Counted from the stretch's first letter, positions 1-8,185 are shown. The stretch: 64,000 bases of DNA from Micromonospora chersina (GCF_900091475.1 NZ_FMIB01000002.1:5828001-5892000); one strand, 5' to 3'. A program made the numbers and translations. The notes: generated from the sequence alone by a model not told the origin.

Positions 1-545
1 GCGCGGGTCAGCTCGCGCGCCGAGGGGGCCGCCGCCGGGTCGACCAGCCACTGGGCCGCGACGCCGCCGATGAGCGCCTGGTGGAAGGCGCCGAGGGCGA
101 GCGCTGTCGACTCGTCGAGGGCCGGGTCGAGCCGGTGGAAGACCTGGGCCAGCCCGAGCCGGGCCTGCCGGGTGACCCCGGCGAACGCCTCCCGCAGCTC
201 GGGCGCGCGGTCCAGCTGGGCGATCAGCTCGAACTGGACGGCCCAGAGCGGCCGGAGCCGGGTGAACGACTCGATGATCCGCTCCCACGCCGCCTCGAAG
301 CGCTGCTCGGGAGTGGCCTCCGGCCCGGCGTCCTCGGCGAGGGCACGTTGCAGCTCCTCGCCCCACTCCGCCATGGCCTCCACGAGCGCCTCGTTGAGCA
401 GCGCCTTCGTCGTGCGGAAGTGGTAGCCGATGGCAGCCAGGCTGGTGCCGGCCGCGCCGGCCACGTCCCGGGCCGTGGTGGCCGAGTACCCCTTCTCCAT
501 GAGGCAGCGCTTGGCGCCGGCGAGCAGGTCCTCCCGATTTCCCAT
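1..545 (-). CDS. TetR-family transcriptional regulator (3' end beyond window)
   Basis: The reverse strand reads continuously from an ATG at 545 to the left edge, giving about 181 residues without a stop. The N-terminus (MGNREDLLAGAKRCLMEKGY, then a helix-turn-helix around residues 20-45) is typical of TetR DNA-binding domains, and the rest is a helical ligand-binding domain. It is divergent from the FAD monooxygenase at 617 and probably represses it and itself through the inverted repeat between them. A TACGCT box (552-557) lies 6 nt before the ATG with no Shine-Dalgarno sequence, so the mRNA is probably leaderless. The inducer cannot be read from the sequence. Confidence 0.9.
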   Translation of the reverse strand, partial: MGNREDLLAGAKRCLMEKGYSATTARDVAGAAGTSLAAIGYHFRTTKALLNEALVEAMAEWGEELQRALAEDAGPEATPEQRFEAAWERIIESFTRLRPLWAVQFELIAQLDRAPELREAFAGVTRQARLGLAQVFHRLDPALDESTALALGAFHQALIGGVAAQWLVDPAAAPSARELTR

Positions 546-570
546 GGCGGAAGCGTAGCCGATTCCTTGA

Positions 571-604
571 ACAAGCGTCTTGCACAGACGTCTAACACGC
601 TTGT
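571..604. promoter_or_regulatory. Candidate TetR operator: 8-bp inverted repeat
   Basis: ACAAGCGT (571-578) and ACGCTTGT (597-604) are a perfect inverted repeat with an 18-nt spacer. The spacer contains the 8-bp palindrome AGACGTCT (586-593). The site sits between the divergent TetR and monooxygenase starts, where an autoregulatory operator is expected. Binding by the neighbouring TetR protein is inferred from position. Confidence 0.6.
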
Positions 605-616
605 ACCGTCGGTGGC

Positions 617-1822
617 ATGACTGACGTCCTGATCTCCGGCGCCGGTGTCGCCGGCCCCGCGCTCGCCTGGTGGCTGCGCCGCCACGGCTTCCGGCCGACC
701 GTCGTCGAGCGCGCCCCGGCGCTGCGCGACGGGGGCTACAAGGTGGATGTCCGGGGCGCGGCGCTGACCGTGCTGGACCGGATGGGCCTGCGCGAGCAGG
801 TGCGCCGGCACGACACCGGGATGCGGCTGGCCCGCTTCGTGGACGCGTCCGGCACGCAGCTGGCCACCATGGACGCCGCGCTCTTCGGTGGCCGCGAGGG
901 CGACGACGTCGAGCTGATGCGCGGAGACCTGGCCCGGCTGCTCGTCGAGGCCACCGGCGACGTGGAATACCTCTTCGGCGACTCGATCGCCGCGCTGGAC
1001 CCGGCCGCCGACGGGGTGGACGTGACCTTCGCCGGGGGCGGGCGCCGCCGCTTCGACCTCGTGGTCGGCGCCGACGGGCTGCACTCGACAGTACGCCGGC
1101 TGGCGTTCGGCCCCGCGGCGGCGTACCTGCGCCCGCTGGGGCACCACATCGCGATCTGCACCGTCCCCGCCGGGTTCGGCGAGGAGCGGGTCGAGCTGAT
1201 GCACCCGGCGCCGGGCCGGACCGTCGGCGTCTACCGCACCGCCGGCGCGCCCGACGCCCGGGCGCTGTTCCTCTTCCCCTCGCCCGCCGAGGAGCCGGAC
1301 CACCGTGACCTGCCCGCCCAGCGGGCGGCACTGGCCGGGGCGTTCGGCGGGGCCGGCTGGCGGGTGCCCGAACTGCTCGCCGCCGCCGACGAGGCGCCGG
1401 ACTTCTACTTCGCTCCCATGAGCCAGGTGCGGATGGACCGCTGGTCCGCCGGCCGGGTCGGGCTGGTCGGCGACGCCGGCTACGGCCCGTCGCCGGCCTC
1501 CGGGCAGGGCACGAGCCTCGGGCTGGTCGGGGCGTACGTGCTGGCCGCCTCGCTGGCCGAGGCCGGCGGGGACCCGGTCGCCGGGTTCGCCGCGTACGAG
1601 CGCCGGATGCGCCCGTTCGTCGCGGCGAACCAGCGCCTGGCCGAGCGCAACCTCAAGGGGATGGTGCTGTCGTCGGCCGCGCAGATCCGGTTCCAGACGC
1701 TGATGCTGCGCCTCATGCCGCGCCTGCCCGGCCGGGAGCGGATGATCAGCCGGGTCACCGAGCCGATCCGCCGGGCGGCCACCGCGATCACCCTGCCGGA
1801 CGCCCCGGCGGCCGCGGCCTGA
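617..1822 (+). CDS. FAD-dependent monooxygenase (PHBH/TetX-like)
   Basis: This 401-residue protein has the class A flavoprotein monooxygenase layout: a GxGxxG dinucleotide-binding motif at residues 8-13, the middle segment ending in VVGADGLHSTVR, and the second FAD motif with GDAGYGPSPASGQG near residue 285. Such enzymes hydroxylate aromatic or polyketide substrates using NAD(P)H and O2, and some inactivate antibiotics. The substrate is unknown. The divergent TetR gene suggests small-molecule induction, fitting detoxification or resistance. It ends 4 nt from the convergent SRPBCC gene. Confidence 0.9.
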   Translation: MTDVLISGAGVAGPALAWWLRRHGFRPTVVERAPALRDGGYKVDVRGAALTVLDRMGLREQVRRHDTGMRLARFVDASGTQLATMDAALFGGREGDDVELMRGDLARLLVEATGDVEYLFGDSIAALDPAADGVDVTFAGGGRRRFDLVVGADGLHSTVRRLAFGPAAAYLRPLGHHIAICTVPAGFGEERVELMHPAPGRTVGVYRTAGAPDARALFLFPSPAEEPDHRDLPAQRAALAGAFGGAGWRVPELLAAADEAPDFYFAPMSQVRMDRWSAGRVGLVGDAGYGPSPASGQGTSLGLVGAYVLAASLAEAGGDPVAGFAAYERRMRPFVAANQRLAERNLKGMVLSSAAQIRFQTLMLRLMPRLPGRERMISRVTEPIRRAATAITLPDAPAAAA

Positions 1823-1826
1823 CCGG

Positions 1827-2354
1827 TCAGTCCGCCAGGCGCTCGTCGTACGCGGCGCGCAGGTCGTCCCAGCCGAACTCCTTCGCCTCGGCGCCCCGGA
1901 TCGGGCCGACCGGGTCGCCGTCGAGCAGGTGGCCGGCGACGTCGAGGCAGAGGTGCCAGCCGGCGGCCATGCTCGCGCCCAGGGCCCGGTCGTCGAAGCG
2001 GTGCCGCAGGGTGAGGCGGGTGCCGGCCGCCGTGCCGGCCAACTCCCAGCACAGCAGGCCGTCGCCCCAGGTGTATTCGAGCAGGCGGGGTGGCTCGGCG
2101 CGCCGCACGGTGGCCGGCGCCGGCCAGCTCCGCTCGCCGTCGACGGTGCTCAGCGTGACCGCTCCGGGCGTGCCCAGGTCGCGGTCGGCCAGGAAGGGCG
2201 CCCACTGGGCGAGCCGGTCCGGCTCGGTGAGCGCGGCCCACACCTTCTCCGGCGGATGCCGCAGGTCGCGGACGAGGATGAGGTCCCACCGGTCGCCGGC
2301 CGCCGCCCAGGAGACGTCGGCGAGCGGGCCGGGCCGGAAGCTGTCGCGGTCCAT
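1827..2354 (-). CDS. SRPBCC/AHSA1-domain protein
   Basis: The 175-residue product has an AHSA1-type START-like fold: HPPEKVWAALTEPDRLAQW near residues 33-51, a beta-rich core, and a C-terminal helix (GWHLCLDVAGHLLDG). The ATG at 2354 lies 2 nt after the stop of the upstream ArsR gene, so the two are co-transcribed and probably translationally coupled. ArsR plus AHSA1 is a recurrent actinobacterial pair of unknown ligand. A longer open frame extends upstream, but it is an out-of-frame reading of the ArsR gene. Confidence 0.9.
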   Translation of the reverse strand: MDRDSFRPGPLADVSWAAAGDRWDLILVRDLRHPPEKVWAALTEPDRLAQWAPFLADRDLGTPGAVTLSTVDGERSWPAPATVRRAEPPRLLEYTWGDGLLCWELAGTAAGTRLTLRHRFDDRALGASMAAGWHLCLDVAGHLLDGDPVGPIRGAEAKEFGWDDLRAAYDERLAD

Positions 2355-2356
2355 GA

Positions 2357-2665
2357 TCACTCCTGACTGTCGAGATGACGTTCCAGGGCGTCGAGGTGGT
2401 CGGTCCACATCCGCCGGTACGGCCCGAGCCAGTCGTCCACGGCGCGCAGCGGGCGGACGTCGATGCGGTAGATCCGCTGCTGGGCGGCGGTGCGGCAGCT
2501 GACCAGGCCGGCCTCGCGCAGCACCTTGAGGTGCTTGGAGACGGCCGGCTGGCTCATGCCGAGCGCGGCCACGAGGTCCCCGACGCTGCTCTCCGACCGG
2601 CGCAGCCGGTCGAGGATGCGGCGTCGGGTGGGCTCGGCCAGCACGGCGAAGGCATCCCCGGACAC
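2357..2665 (-). CDS. ArsR-family winged-helix regulator
   Basis: A 102-residue ArsR-type protein with the winged helix clear at residues 10-60 (FAVLAEPTRRRILDRL, then SVGDLVAALGMSQPAVSKHLKVL). The metal-binding CxC pair of classic ArsR/SmtB sensors is absent, as expected for the metal-independent ArsR group that partners AHSA1 proteins. The start is GTG at 2665, only about 7 nt from a good -10 box, so it is probably leaderless. It overlaps nothing and is followed directly by the SRPBCC gene. Confidence 0.92.
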   Translation of the reverse strand: MSGDAFAVLAEPTRRRILDRLRRSESSVGDLVAALGMSQPAVSKHLKVLREAGLVSCRTAAQQRIYRIDVRPLRAVDDWLGPYRRMWTDHLDALERHLDSQE

Positions 2666-2672
2666 GCCCCCA

Positions 2673-2701
2673 ATATGCCCCGGCGCTCATATGCCTGTCA
2701 A
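2673..2701 (-). promoter_or_regulatory. arsR promoter with direct repeat
   Basis: On the reverse strand TTGACA (2701-2696) is followed after 17 nt by GCATAT (2678-2673), about 7 nt before the GTG start. On the plus strand ATATGCC occurs twice, at 2673-2679 and 2689-2695, 16 bp apart. One copy covers the -10 box, so the repeats could be the ArsR autoregulatory site. Confidence 0.6.
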
Positions 2702-2752
2702 GGAATACGAGGCGCGGGCGCGGCGGGCCGGCCGGCTTCCTATGCTCGGGTC

Positions 2753-3682
2753 ATGGAACTGCGGATCTTCACCGAACCCCAGCAGGGCGCCAACTACGAC
2801 CAGCTGCTCGCCGTGGCGCGCCAGGCGGAGGAGACCGGCTTCGGCGCCTTCTTCCGCTCCGACCACTACCTGAAGATGGGCTCGGTGAGCGGCGACCCGG
2901 GACCGACCGACGCCTGGACCACCCTCGCCGGCCTGGCCCGGGACACGAAGACGATCCGGCTCGGCACCCTGATGACCGCCGCCACCTTCCGGCTCCCCGG
3001 CCCGCTCGCCATCACCGTCGCCCAGGTCGACCAGATGAGCGGCGGCCGGGTCGAGCTGGGCATCGGCGCCGGCTGGTTCGCCGAGGAGCACACCGCGTAC
3101 GGGATCCCGTTCCCGCCGCTGGGGGAGCGGTTCGACCGGCTGGAGGAGCAGCTCGCGGTCATCACCGGGCTCTGGGAGACGCCGGCCGGGTCGACCTTCG
3201 ACTTCCCCGGCAAGTACTACCCGGTCAGCGACTCACCGGCGCTGCCCAAGCCCGTCCAGCAGCCGCGCCCGCCGATCCTGCTCGGCGGCACGGGCCCGAA
3301 GCGCACGCCCCGCCTGGCGGCCCGCTACGCCGACGAGTTCAACCTGCCGTTCGCCCCGGTCGAGGACGCGGCTGCGCAGTTCCAGCGGGTGAAGGACGCC
3401 TGCGCCGAGATCGACCGGGACCCCGCCACCATGACCTGGTCCAACGCCCTGGTGCTCTGCTGCGGCCGCGACGACGCCGAGGTGGCCCGGCGCGCCGCCG
3501 CGATCGGCCGGGAGCCCGCCGAGCTGCGCGAGAACGGCGCCGCCGGCACGCCCGCTGAGGTCGTCGACAAGCTCGGCCGGTACGCGGAGATCGGCAGCGA
3601 GCGGGTCTACCTCCAGGTGCTCGACCTGGCCGACCTGGACCACCTGGAGCTGGTCGCCGCCGAGGTGATGCGGCAGGTGTGA
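2753..3682 (+). CDS. LLM-class, probably F420-dependent, oxidoreductase
   Basis: This 309-residue protein is a bacterial luciferase-like TIM-barrel oxidoreductase. It shows the N-terminal ARQAEETGFGAFFRSDHYL, the VAQVDQMSGGRVELGIGAGW segment that binds the deazaflavin phosphate region, and the conserved PPILLGGTGPKRT stretch. Most actinobacterial members use coenzyme F420, although FMN is possible. The ATG at 2753 is 6 nt after a TATGCT -10 box (2741-2746), so the transcript is probably leaderless. Its promoter is back-to-back with that of arsR. Confidence 0.9.
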   Translation: MELRIFTEPQQGANYDQLLAVARQAEETGFGAFFRSDHYLKMGSVSGDPGPTDAWTTLAGLARDTKTIRLGTLMTAATFRLPGPLAITVAQVDQMSGGRVELGIGAGWFAEEHTAYGIPFPPLGERFDRLEEQLAVITGLWETPAGSTFDFPGKYYPVSDSPALPKPVQQPRPPILLGGTGPKRTPRLAARYADEFNLPFAPVEDAAAQFQRVKDACAEIDRDPATMTWSNALVLCCGRDDAEVARRAAAIGREPAELRENGAAGTPAEVVDKLGRYAEIGSERVYLQVLDLADLDHLELVAAEVMRQV

Positions 3683-3692
3683 GCGCGAGGGC

Positions 3693-3890
3693 TCAGCGGG
3701 CCGGCCCGGCGGCCCGGGGCGGCGGCCCCGGGTGGGGGATCGGGTCCGGCTCCGGCTCCGGGGCCGGCGGCGGCGCCGGGGCCGTGCCGTACTGGCCACC
3801 GGCCGGGTCGGGGCCCACACCGGTCGGGTCGATCTCCTCCTCCGACGGATACACGTCGCCGCGGAGGCTCGGGTCGCGGTAGCTGCTCAT
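3693..3890 (-). CDS. Small proline-rich hypothetical protein
   Basis: A 65-codon reading frame from an ATG at 3890 gives a short acidic N-terminal half (MSSYRDPSLRGDVYPSEEEI) and a proline/glutamate-rich tail ending PRAAGPAR. The composition suggests an intrinsically disordered cytosolic protein. No domain is recognisable. It is convergent with the LLM oxidoreductase, with 10 nt between stops, and divergent from the PH-domain gene. The coherent non-random sequence favours a real gene, but low complexity limits certainty. Confidence 0.6.
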   Translation of the reverse strand: MSSYRDPSLRGDVYPSEEEIDPTGVGPDPAGGQYGTAPAPPPAPEPEPDPIPHPGPPPRAAGPAR

Positions 3891-3987
3891 GTCCACAGGG
3901 TGCCCTACCGGACGGCGGGGCAACCGCGGCTTGCGCGATTGGCGGATGATGCACCCGGACACCGGGGACGGGAACGGGGGGAACGAC

Positions 3988-4491
3988 GTGGAGCTGCACC
4001 GCAACCGAGGGGTCCTGCCGCTGGCCCTCGTCTGCGTGGCGGGCGGGGTGATGGTGCTCGCCGTGGCCGGTGACGGGCCGGTGCTGCGGATGCTTGTCGC
4101 CCTGGGCATCGTGGCGATCGGCGTCAAGGTGCTGGTCGGCGCCCTGCGGCCGTACCGCTGCGTCCTCGGCCCCGACGGGCTGGAGGTGCGCCGGCCGGGC
4201 CTGCGCGGGACGTACCGCTGGGAGCAGTTCGCGGCGCTCGCCCTCGACGACGCCGGCCGGCTGGTCGGCGTGCCCGGTGCCGGCCTGCCACCGGGCCTGC
4301 CGGCGACCGCCCGGCACCCGCGCGACGGCCGTCCCGCCGTCGAACTGCTCGACCTCCGCCAGGTGCGGGAGAGCCCCGACGAGGTGACGGCGGCGTTGAC
4401 CCGGTACGCGGGCGACCGCTTCACCGACGCGCGCACCCGGCCGACCGGCGCGGATGACGAGACCGGCACCGATCGGGAGGCCACCGCATGA
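3988..4491 (+). CDS. PH-like domain membrane protein
   Basis: Start GTG at 3988 is chosen because a GGGGGGA ribosome-binding site lies about 7 nt upstream; the frame is open further upstream. The 167-residue product has two hydrophobic segments (LPLALVCVAGGVMVLAVAG and LRMLVALGIVAIGVKVLVGAL, about residues 10-55), then a bacterial PH-like domain (CVLGPDGLEVRRPGLRGTYRWEQ). This resembles small actinobacterial membrane-anchored PH proteins of unknown role. Its last codons overlap the next start (ATGA), so it is co-transcribed with the flavin oxidase. Confidence 0.75.
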   Translation: MELHRNRGVLPLALVCVAGGVMVLAVAGDGPVLRMLVALGIVAIGVKVLVGALRPYRCVLGPDGLEVRRPGLRGTYRWEQFAALALDDAGRLVGVPGAGLPPGLPATARHPRDGRPAVELLDLRQVRESPDEVTAALTRYAGDRFTDARTRPTGADDETGTDREATA

Positions 4492-5714
4492 CCGGCACCA
4501 ACTGGGCGGGCAACGTCACCTGGTCGGCCCGCGCCCGCCACGAGCCGTCCACGCTGGACGAGCTGCGCCGGCTGGTGGCCGGCGCGGACCGGGTCCGGGC
4601 GGTGGGCACCGGCCACTCGTTCAACCGGCTCGGCGACACCACCGGCGTGCAGGTGTCGGTGGCCGGGCTGCCGCCGACGGTGGCGCTCGACCGCGACCGG
4701 GGCACCGTCACCGTCTCCGCCGGAATGCGGTACGGCGACCTGGCCACCGCGCTGCACACGCAGGGGTACGCGGTGGCGAACCTCGCCTCGCTGCCGCACA
4801 TCTCGGTGGCCGGTGCGGTCGCCACCGCCACCCACGGCTCCGGGCCCGCCCACGGCAACCTGGCCACCGCCGTGGCCGCGCTGGAACTGGTCACCGCCGA
4901 CGGCGACCTGCTCACCGTGGACCGCGCCGACCCCCGGTTCGCCGGGCTGGCGGTCCACCTCGGCGCGCTGGGCGTGGTCACCCGGCTCACCCTCGACGTG
5001 GTGCCCGCCTTCGAGGTGCGCCAGTACGTCCGCCTCGGCCTGCCCCGCGCGGCCCTGGACGACGCCCTCGACGCGGCCTACAGCGTCAGCGTCTTCACCG
5101 GCTGGCGGTCACCCCTGTTCGACCAGGTGTGGCTCAAGCAGCGGGCCGACCAGCCGCCGCCCCCGGCGGACTGGCTGGACACCCGGGCCGCCGATTCGCC
5201 GCGCCACCCGGTGCCCGGCATGCCGGCGGAGAACTGCACCGAACAGCTCGGCGTGCCCGGGCCGTGGCACGAGCGGCTGCCGCACTTCCGGCTCGGCTTC
5301 ACCCCGAGCAGCGGCGACGAACTCCAGTCCGAGTGGCACCTGGCCCGCGCGGACGGCGCCGCGGCGCTGGCCGCCCTCGACCCGGCGGCCGGGCGGATCG
5401 CGGCCGTACTCCAGGTCTGCGAGCTGCGTACGGTGGCCGCCGACGGGTTGTGGCTGAGCCCGAACCACGAGCGCGACAGCCTCGCCGTCCACTTCACCTG
5501 GGTGGGCGACCCGGCCGCGGTGGCACCCGTGCTCGACGAGGTGGAGGAGCGGCTCGCGCCGTTCGCCCCGCGCCCCCACTGGGGCAAGCTCTTCGCCCGC
5601 GACCCGGCCGCCGCCTATCCCCGCCACGACGACTTCCGCGCCCTGCTGCGCGAGTTCGACCCGGCCGGCAAGTTCCGCACCGCGTTGCTGGACCGCTACT
5701 TCCCCCGGGACTGA
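4488..5714 (+). CDS. Alditol oxidase-like FAD-binding oxidoreductase
   Basis: The 408-residue product matches the AldO/xylitol oxidase group of the vanillyl-alcohol-oxidase flavoprotein family. The FAD_PCMH domain begins with RAVGTGHSFNRL, whose His43 is at the position that carries covalent FAD in this family, followed by LPHISVAGAVATATHGSG. The C-terminal ALO domain ends with PHWGKLF and FDPAGKFR. Family members oxidise sugar alcohols at C1 with O2, releasing H2O2. The true substrate is not established. It overlaps the PH-domain gene by 4 nt and is convergent with the M50 protease gene. Confidence 0.88.
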   Translation: MTGTNWAGNVTWSARARHEPSTLDELRRLVAGADRVRAVGTGHSFNRLGDTTGVQVSVAGLPPTVALDRDRGTVTVSAGMRYGDLATALHTQGYAVANLASLPHISVAGAVATATHGSGPAHGNLATAVAALELVTADGDLLTVDRADPRFAGLAVHLGALGVVTRLTLDVVPAFEVRQYVRLGLPRAALDDALDAAYSVSVFTGWRSPLFDQVWLKQRADQPPPPADWLDTRAADSPRHPVPGMPAENCTEQLGVPGPWHERLPHFRLGFTPSSGDELQSEWHLARADGAAALAALDPAAGRIAAVLQVCELRTVAADGLWLSPNHERDSLAVHFTWVGDPAAVAPVLDEVEERLAPFAPRPHWGKLFARDPAAAYPRHDDFRALLREFDPAGKFRTALLDRYFPRD

Positions 5715-5724
5715 GCGGCGAGGG

Positions 5725-6867
5725 CTAGGAGCGGCGGGCGGTCATCTGTTCGCGCATGCTGCCGCGCTGCACCGCGCGGCTGATGTCGCTGGGCGAGACG
5801 ATCCCGACCAGCCGCTGGTCGGTCACCACGAGCGCCCGGCCGTCGGCGCACTGGCTGAGCCGGGGGAGCAGGTCGGTGAGCTGCTCGTCCGGGTTGGCGA
5901 GCACCAGGTCCTCGGCCCGGCAGGAGACCTCGGCCAGGGTGGTCGAGGCGCGCCGGTCGGCCGGAATGCCGCGGACCCGGTCGAGGGTGACCAGCCCGAC
6001 CGGCCGGCCCTCCTCGGTCAGCGGCAGCGCCGAGTGCCGGTACGCGAAGAGGTAGTGGTCGACGAAGTCGGCGACGGTCATCTCCCCGGAGGCGGTCTGC
6101 GGCTGCGGTGTCATCACCTCGGCGACCCGGATGCCGCGCAGCGCGCTGCCCATCCGGGCCTGGCGTTCCTCCATGCCGGCGGCGCCGATCAGGAACCAGC
6201 CGATGAGTGCCAGCCAGAGCCCGCCCACGCCGGTGCCGGCAATGAACTGCCAGAGCCCCAGCCCGATCAGCAGCGCGCCGAGGACCCAGCCGGCCCGGGC
6301 CGCCACCACGGACGCCTTCGTGCGGTCGCCGGTGGCCTTCCACACCGCCGCCCGCAGCAGCCGGCCGCCGTCGAGCGGGGCGGCCGGCAGCACGTTGAAG
6401 ATCGCCAGCAGCACGTTGATGCCGGCCAGCCAGGACAGCGCGCCGAGCAGCAGGCCGTGCACGCCGGCCAGGGCGAGCACCACCGCGATCGCACCGAAGA
6501 ACAGACCGATGATCAGGCTGACCAGCGGGCCCACCCCGGCGATGCGCAGCTCGGCGCCCGGGTCGCGGGCCTCGCCCTTCAGCTCGGAGACGCCGCCGAA
6601 GAGCCACAGCGTGATCCCCTCGACCTCGATGCCGTTGCGCTTGGCGACCACCGCGTGGGCCACCTCGTGGGCGAGCAGGCCGAGGAAGAAGACCACCGCG
6701 GCGGCCAGCCCGGCGGCCACGTACGCCACGGCCGAGTGGCCCGGGTACGCGCGGGGGAACTGGCTCGCGGACAGCGCCCACGCGATCAGCAGGAAGATGA
6801 CCAGGACGCTCCAGTTGACCCCGACGGGTACGCCCGCGATCCGGCCAAGCCGGAAGCTCGCCCTCAT
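5725..6867 (-). CDS. Site-2 protease (M50) with C-terminal CBS pair
   Basis: This 380-residue protein is an intramembrane zinc protease of the SpoIVFB-like group. About six hydrophobic segments occupy residues 15-220. The HExxH zinc motif is HEVAH (67-71), and the third ligand is expected from NVLPAAPLDGG (Asp166). Two CBS domains follow from about residue 240 and probably sense adenine nucleotides. The usual role is cleavage of a membrane-bound regulator such as an anti-sigma factor, but no substrate gene is adjacent. A GGGGGA site precedes the ATG at 6867. Confidence 0.93.
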   Translation of the reverse strand: MRASFRLGRIAGVPVGVNWSVLVIFLLIAWALSASQFPRAYPGHSAVAYVAAGLAAAVVFFLGLLAHEVAHAVVAKRNGIEVEGITLWLFGGVSELKGEARDPGAELRIAGVGPLVSLIIGLFFGAIAVVLALAGVHGLLLGALSWLAGINVLLAIFNVLPAAPLDGGRLLRAAVWKATGDRTKASVVAARAGWVLGALLIGLGLWQFIAGTGVGGLWLALIGWFLIGAAGMEERQARMGSALRGIRVAEVMTPQPQTASGEMTVADFVDHYLFAYRHSALPLTEEGRPVGLVTLDRVRGIPADRRASTTLAEVSCRAEDLVLANPDEQLTDLLPRLSQCADGRALVVTDQRLVGIVSPSDISRAVQRGSMREQMTARRS

Positions 6868-6935
6868 TCCCCCGTCATACCCGCCCCGGTCGGTGCCACA
6901 CCAGGGCGCGAAGTCCCGAACTTTCGCTTGCCGTA

Positions 6936-6978
6936 CGTCAAGCGAGCATTGACGGCGCGTGGCATTCGCCGATATCTA
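6936..6978 (+). promoter_or_regulatory. Promoter of the DUF3103-like gene, with operator-like repeat
   Basis: TTGACG (6949-6954) and TATCTA (6973-6978) are separated by 18 nt and read toward the gene at 7050. CGTCAA (6936-6941) forms a perfect inverted repeat with the -35 element across 7 nt, so a dimeric regulator could block or recruit polymerase here. No regulator gene is adjacent. Confidence 0.5.
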
Positions 6979-6999
6979 TCCGGGTAAGTCGCCGTCAGA

Positions 7000-7034
7000 T
7001 CTTCCGGGCGCCGCCACGAGCGGCGCCCGGAAGA
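7000..7034 (+). promoter_or_regulatory. Perfect 14-bp leader hairpin
   Basis: Positions 7000-7013 and 7021-7034 are perfectly complementary around a 7-nt loop (CCACGAG). The hairpin would form in the 5' leader just before the purine-rich ribosome-binding site (AGAGGAG) of the gene at 7050. Both flanking genes point away from it, so it is not a terminator. An mRNA-stabilising or translation-gating role is inferred. Confidence 0.7.
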
Positions 7035-7049
7035 GGTAGAGGAGTCCAG

Positions 7050-8174
7050 GTGAATCCACGCACCGTCCGCCGCGCCGCCGTGTCGCTGGGCATCGCGGTC
7101 GCCACCCTGACCGCAGCGGTCGCCACCCCGGCGTACGCCCGGCCCGTCCACCCCGCGCCGCCGGCCGCCGCCGGCCCGGTGTCCACCGTCCTCGACGGCG
7201 TCGCCCGCCAGGTCGCCGGGGCCCTCGCCGACGAATCCGCCCTGCGTCGACTGGGCGCCGCGGTCGCCGCCGGCCCGGTGGACCTGCTCGCCGCCCCGGT
7301 GAGCGGCCGGCTCACCGGCGAGCTGCGCACGGCCAACGAGCGGCTGCTGGCCGCCAAGGGCCTGCCGGCCGGCACCGGCTCGCTGCTGCGGCTGCGCCTG
7401 GCCCAGCCGGACCTCCGCGCGGCGCTGGCGCGCGGCGAGGCCCCGCTGGTCGCGGCCACCCCGACCGACGACTCGGCGGCGAGCGTCGTCGCCTACGACC
7501 GCTCCGGCGGGGCGGTGGTGCTGGACGCCGCCCGGGTGCCGCGGCGGCCGGTGCTGGTGGTCGAGGTGGACGGCGAGCGGGCGCTCTCCGCCGGGCTGGC
7601 GCTGATGCGCGAGCAGTTGGGCGCGCGGGGGATCGGCCCGGCGTCGTCGACCCGGACCGCGTCCGCCGGGCTGACCGCGTCGGGCGGCTACTGGGCCACC
7701 AAGGTCGACGCCGTGCGGCTCAATGACGACAAGGAGCCGTGGATCAAGGGCGCCGCCGAGATCTACACCGTCGTCGCCGGCTTCGGGCTGGACGGCAAGG
7801 CCAAGGTCGACCTGGTGCAGATGCCGTACCTGGACAACGACGGCACCACGTACTACCCGAACCAACTCCTCGTGCACTTCTCGGCGTACAAGTACAACCT
7901 GGCCGACGTCGTCATGATGGAGGACGACGGGGACACCAACTACTCGGCGCTGGTCAAGGCGATCGCGAACGCGCTGCTGGTCATCGTGGACGGCGGCGCG
8001 TACACGCCGCTCGTCAACGCGGTCCTGGACGCCATCCCCACGTCCTGGTACACCGACGACCCGGACTTCGTGGACGCCTGGTACACACTCAGCACCACCA
8101 GCAGCGGCCGGAGGTACGGGGCGGGCGGCAACGGCTGGATGGACGTCGTCCCGTACTGGGTCTCGGAACTCTGA
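7050..8174 (+). CDS. Secreted DUF3103-like protein
   Basis: GTG at 7050 gives a 374-residue protein with a Sec signal peptide (MNPRTVRRAAVSLGIAVATL, then a hydrophobic run to ATPAYA near residue 30). The C-terminal half is rich in aromatic and acidic residues (SGGYWATKVDAVRLNDDKEP, then YTVVAGFGLDGKAK), which I associate with the DUF3103 family of secreted bacterial proteins. No catalytic residues are recognisable. The gene has its own promoter and a leader hairpin, and it is convergent with the downstream hydrolase gene. Confidence 0.75.
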   Translation: MNPRTVRRAAVSLGIAVATLTAAVATPAYARPVHPAPPAAAGPVSTVLDGVARQVAGALADESALRRLGAAVAAGPVDLLAAPVSGRLTGELRTANERLLAAKGLPAGTGSLLRLRLAQPDLRAALARGEAPLVAATPTDDSAASVVAYDRSGGAVVLDAARVPRRPVLVVEVDGERALSAGLALMREQLGARGIGPASSTRTASAGLTASGGYWATKVDAVRLNDDKEPWIKGAAEIYTVVAGFGLDGKAKVDLVQMPYLDNDGTTYYPNQLLVHFSAYKYNLADVVMMEDDGDTNYSALVKAIANALLVIVDGGAYTPLVNAVLDAIPTSWYTDDPDFVDAWYTLSTTSSGRRYGAGGNGWMDVVPYWVSEL

Positions 8175-8185
8175 TCCGGCCCGGT

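Noticed and set aside
1827..2690. A 287-residue reverse-strand open frame that seems to fuse an Arg-rich region to the SRPBCC domain
   Set aside because: Its first 110 residues are the ArsR gene read in the wrong frame. The real genes are ArsR (2357-2665) and SRPBCC (1827-2354).
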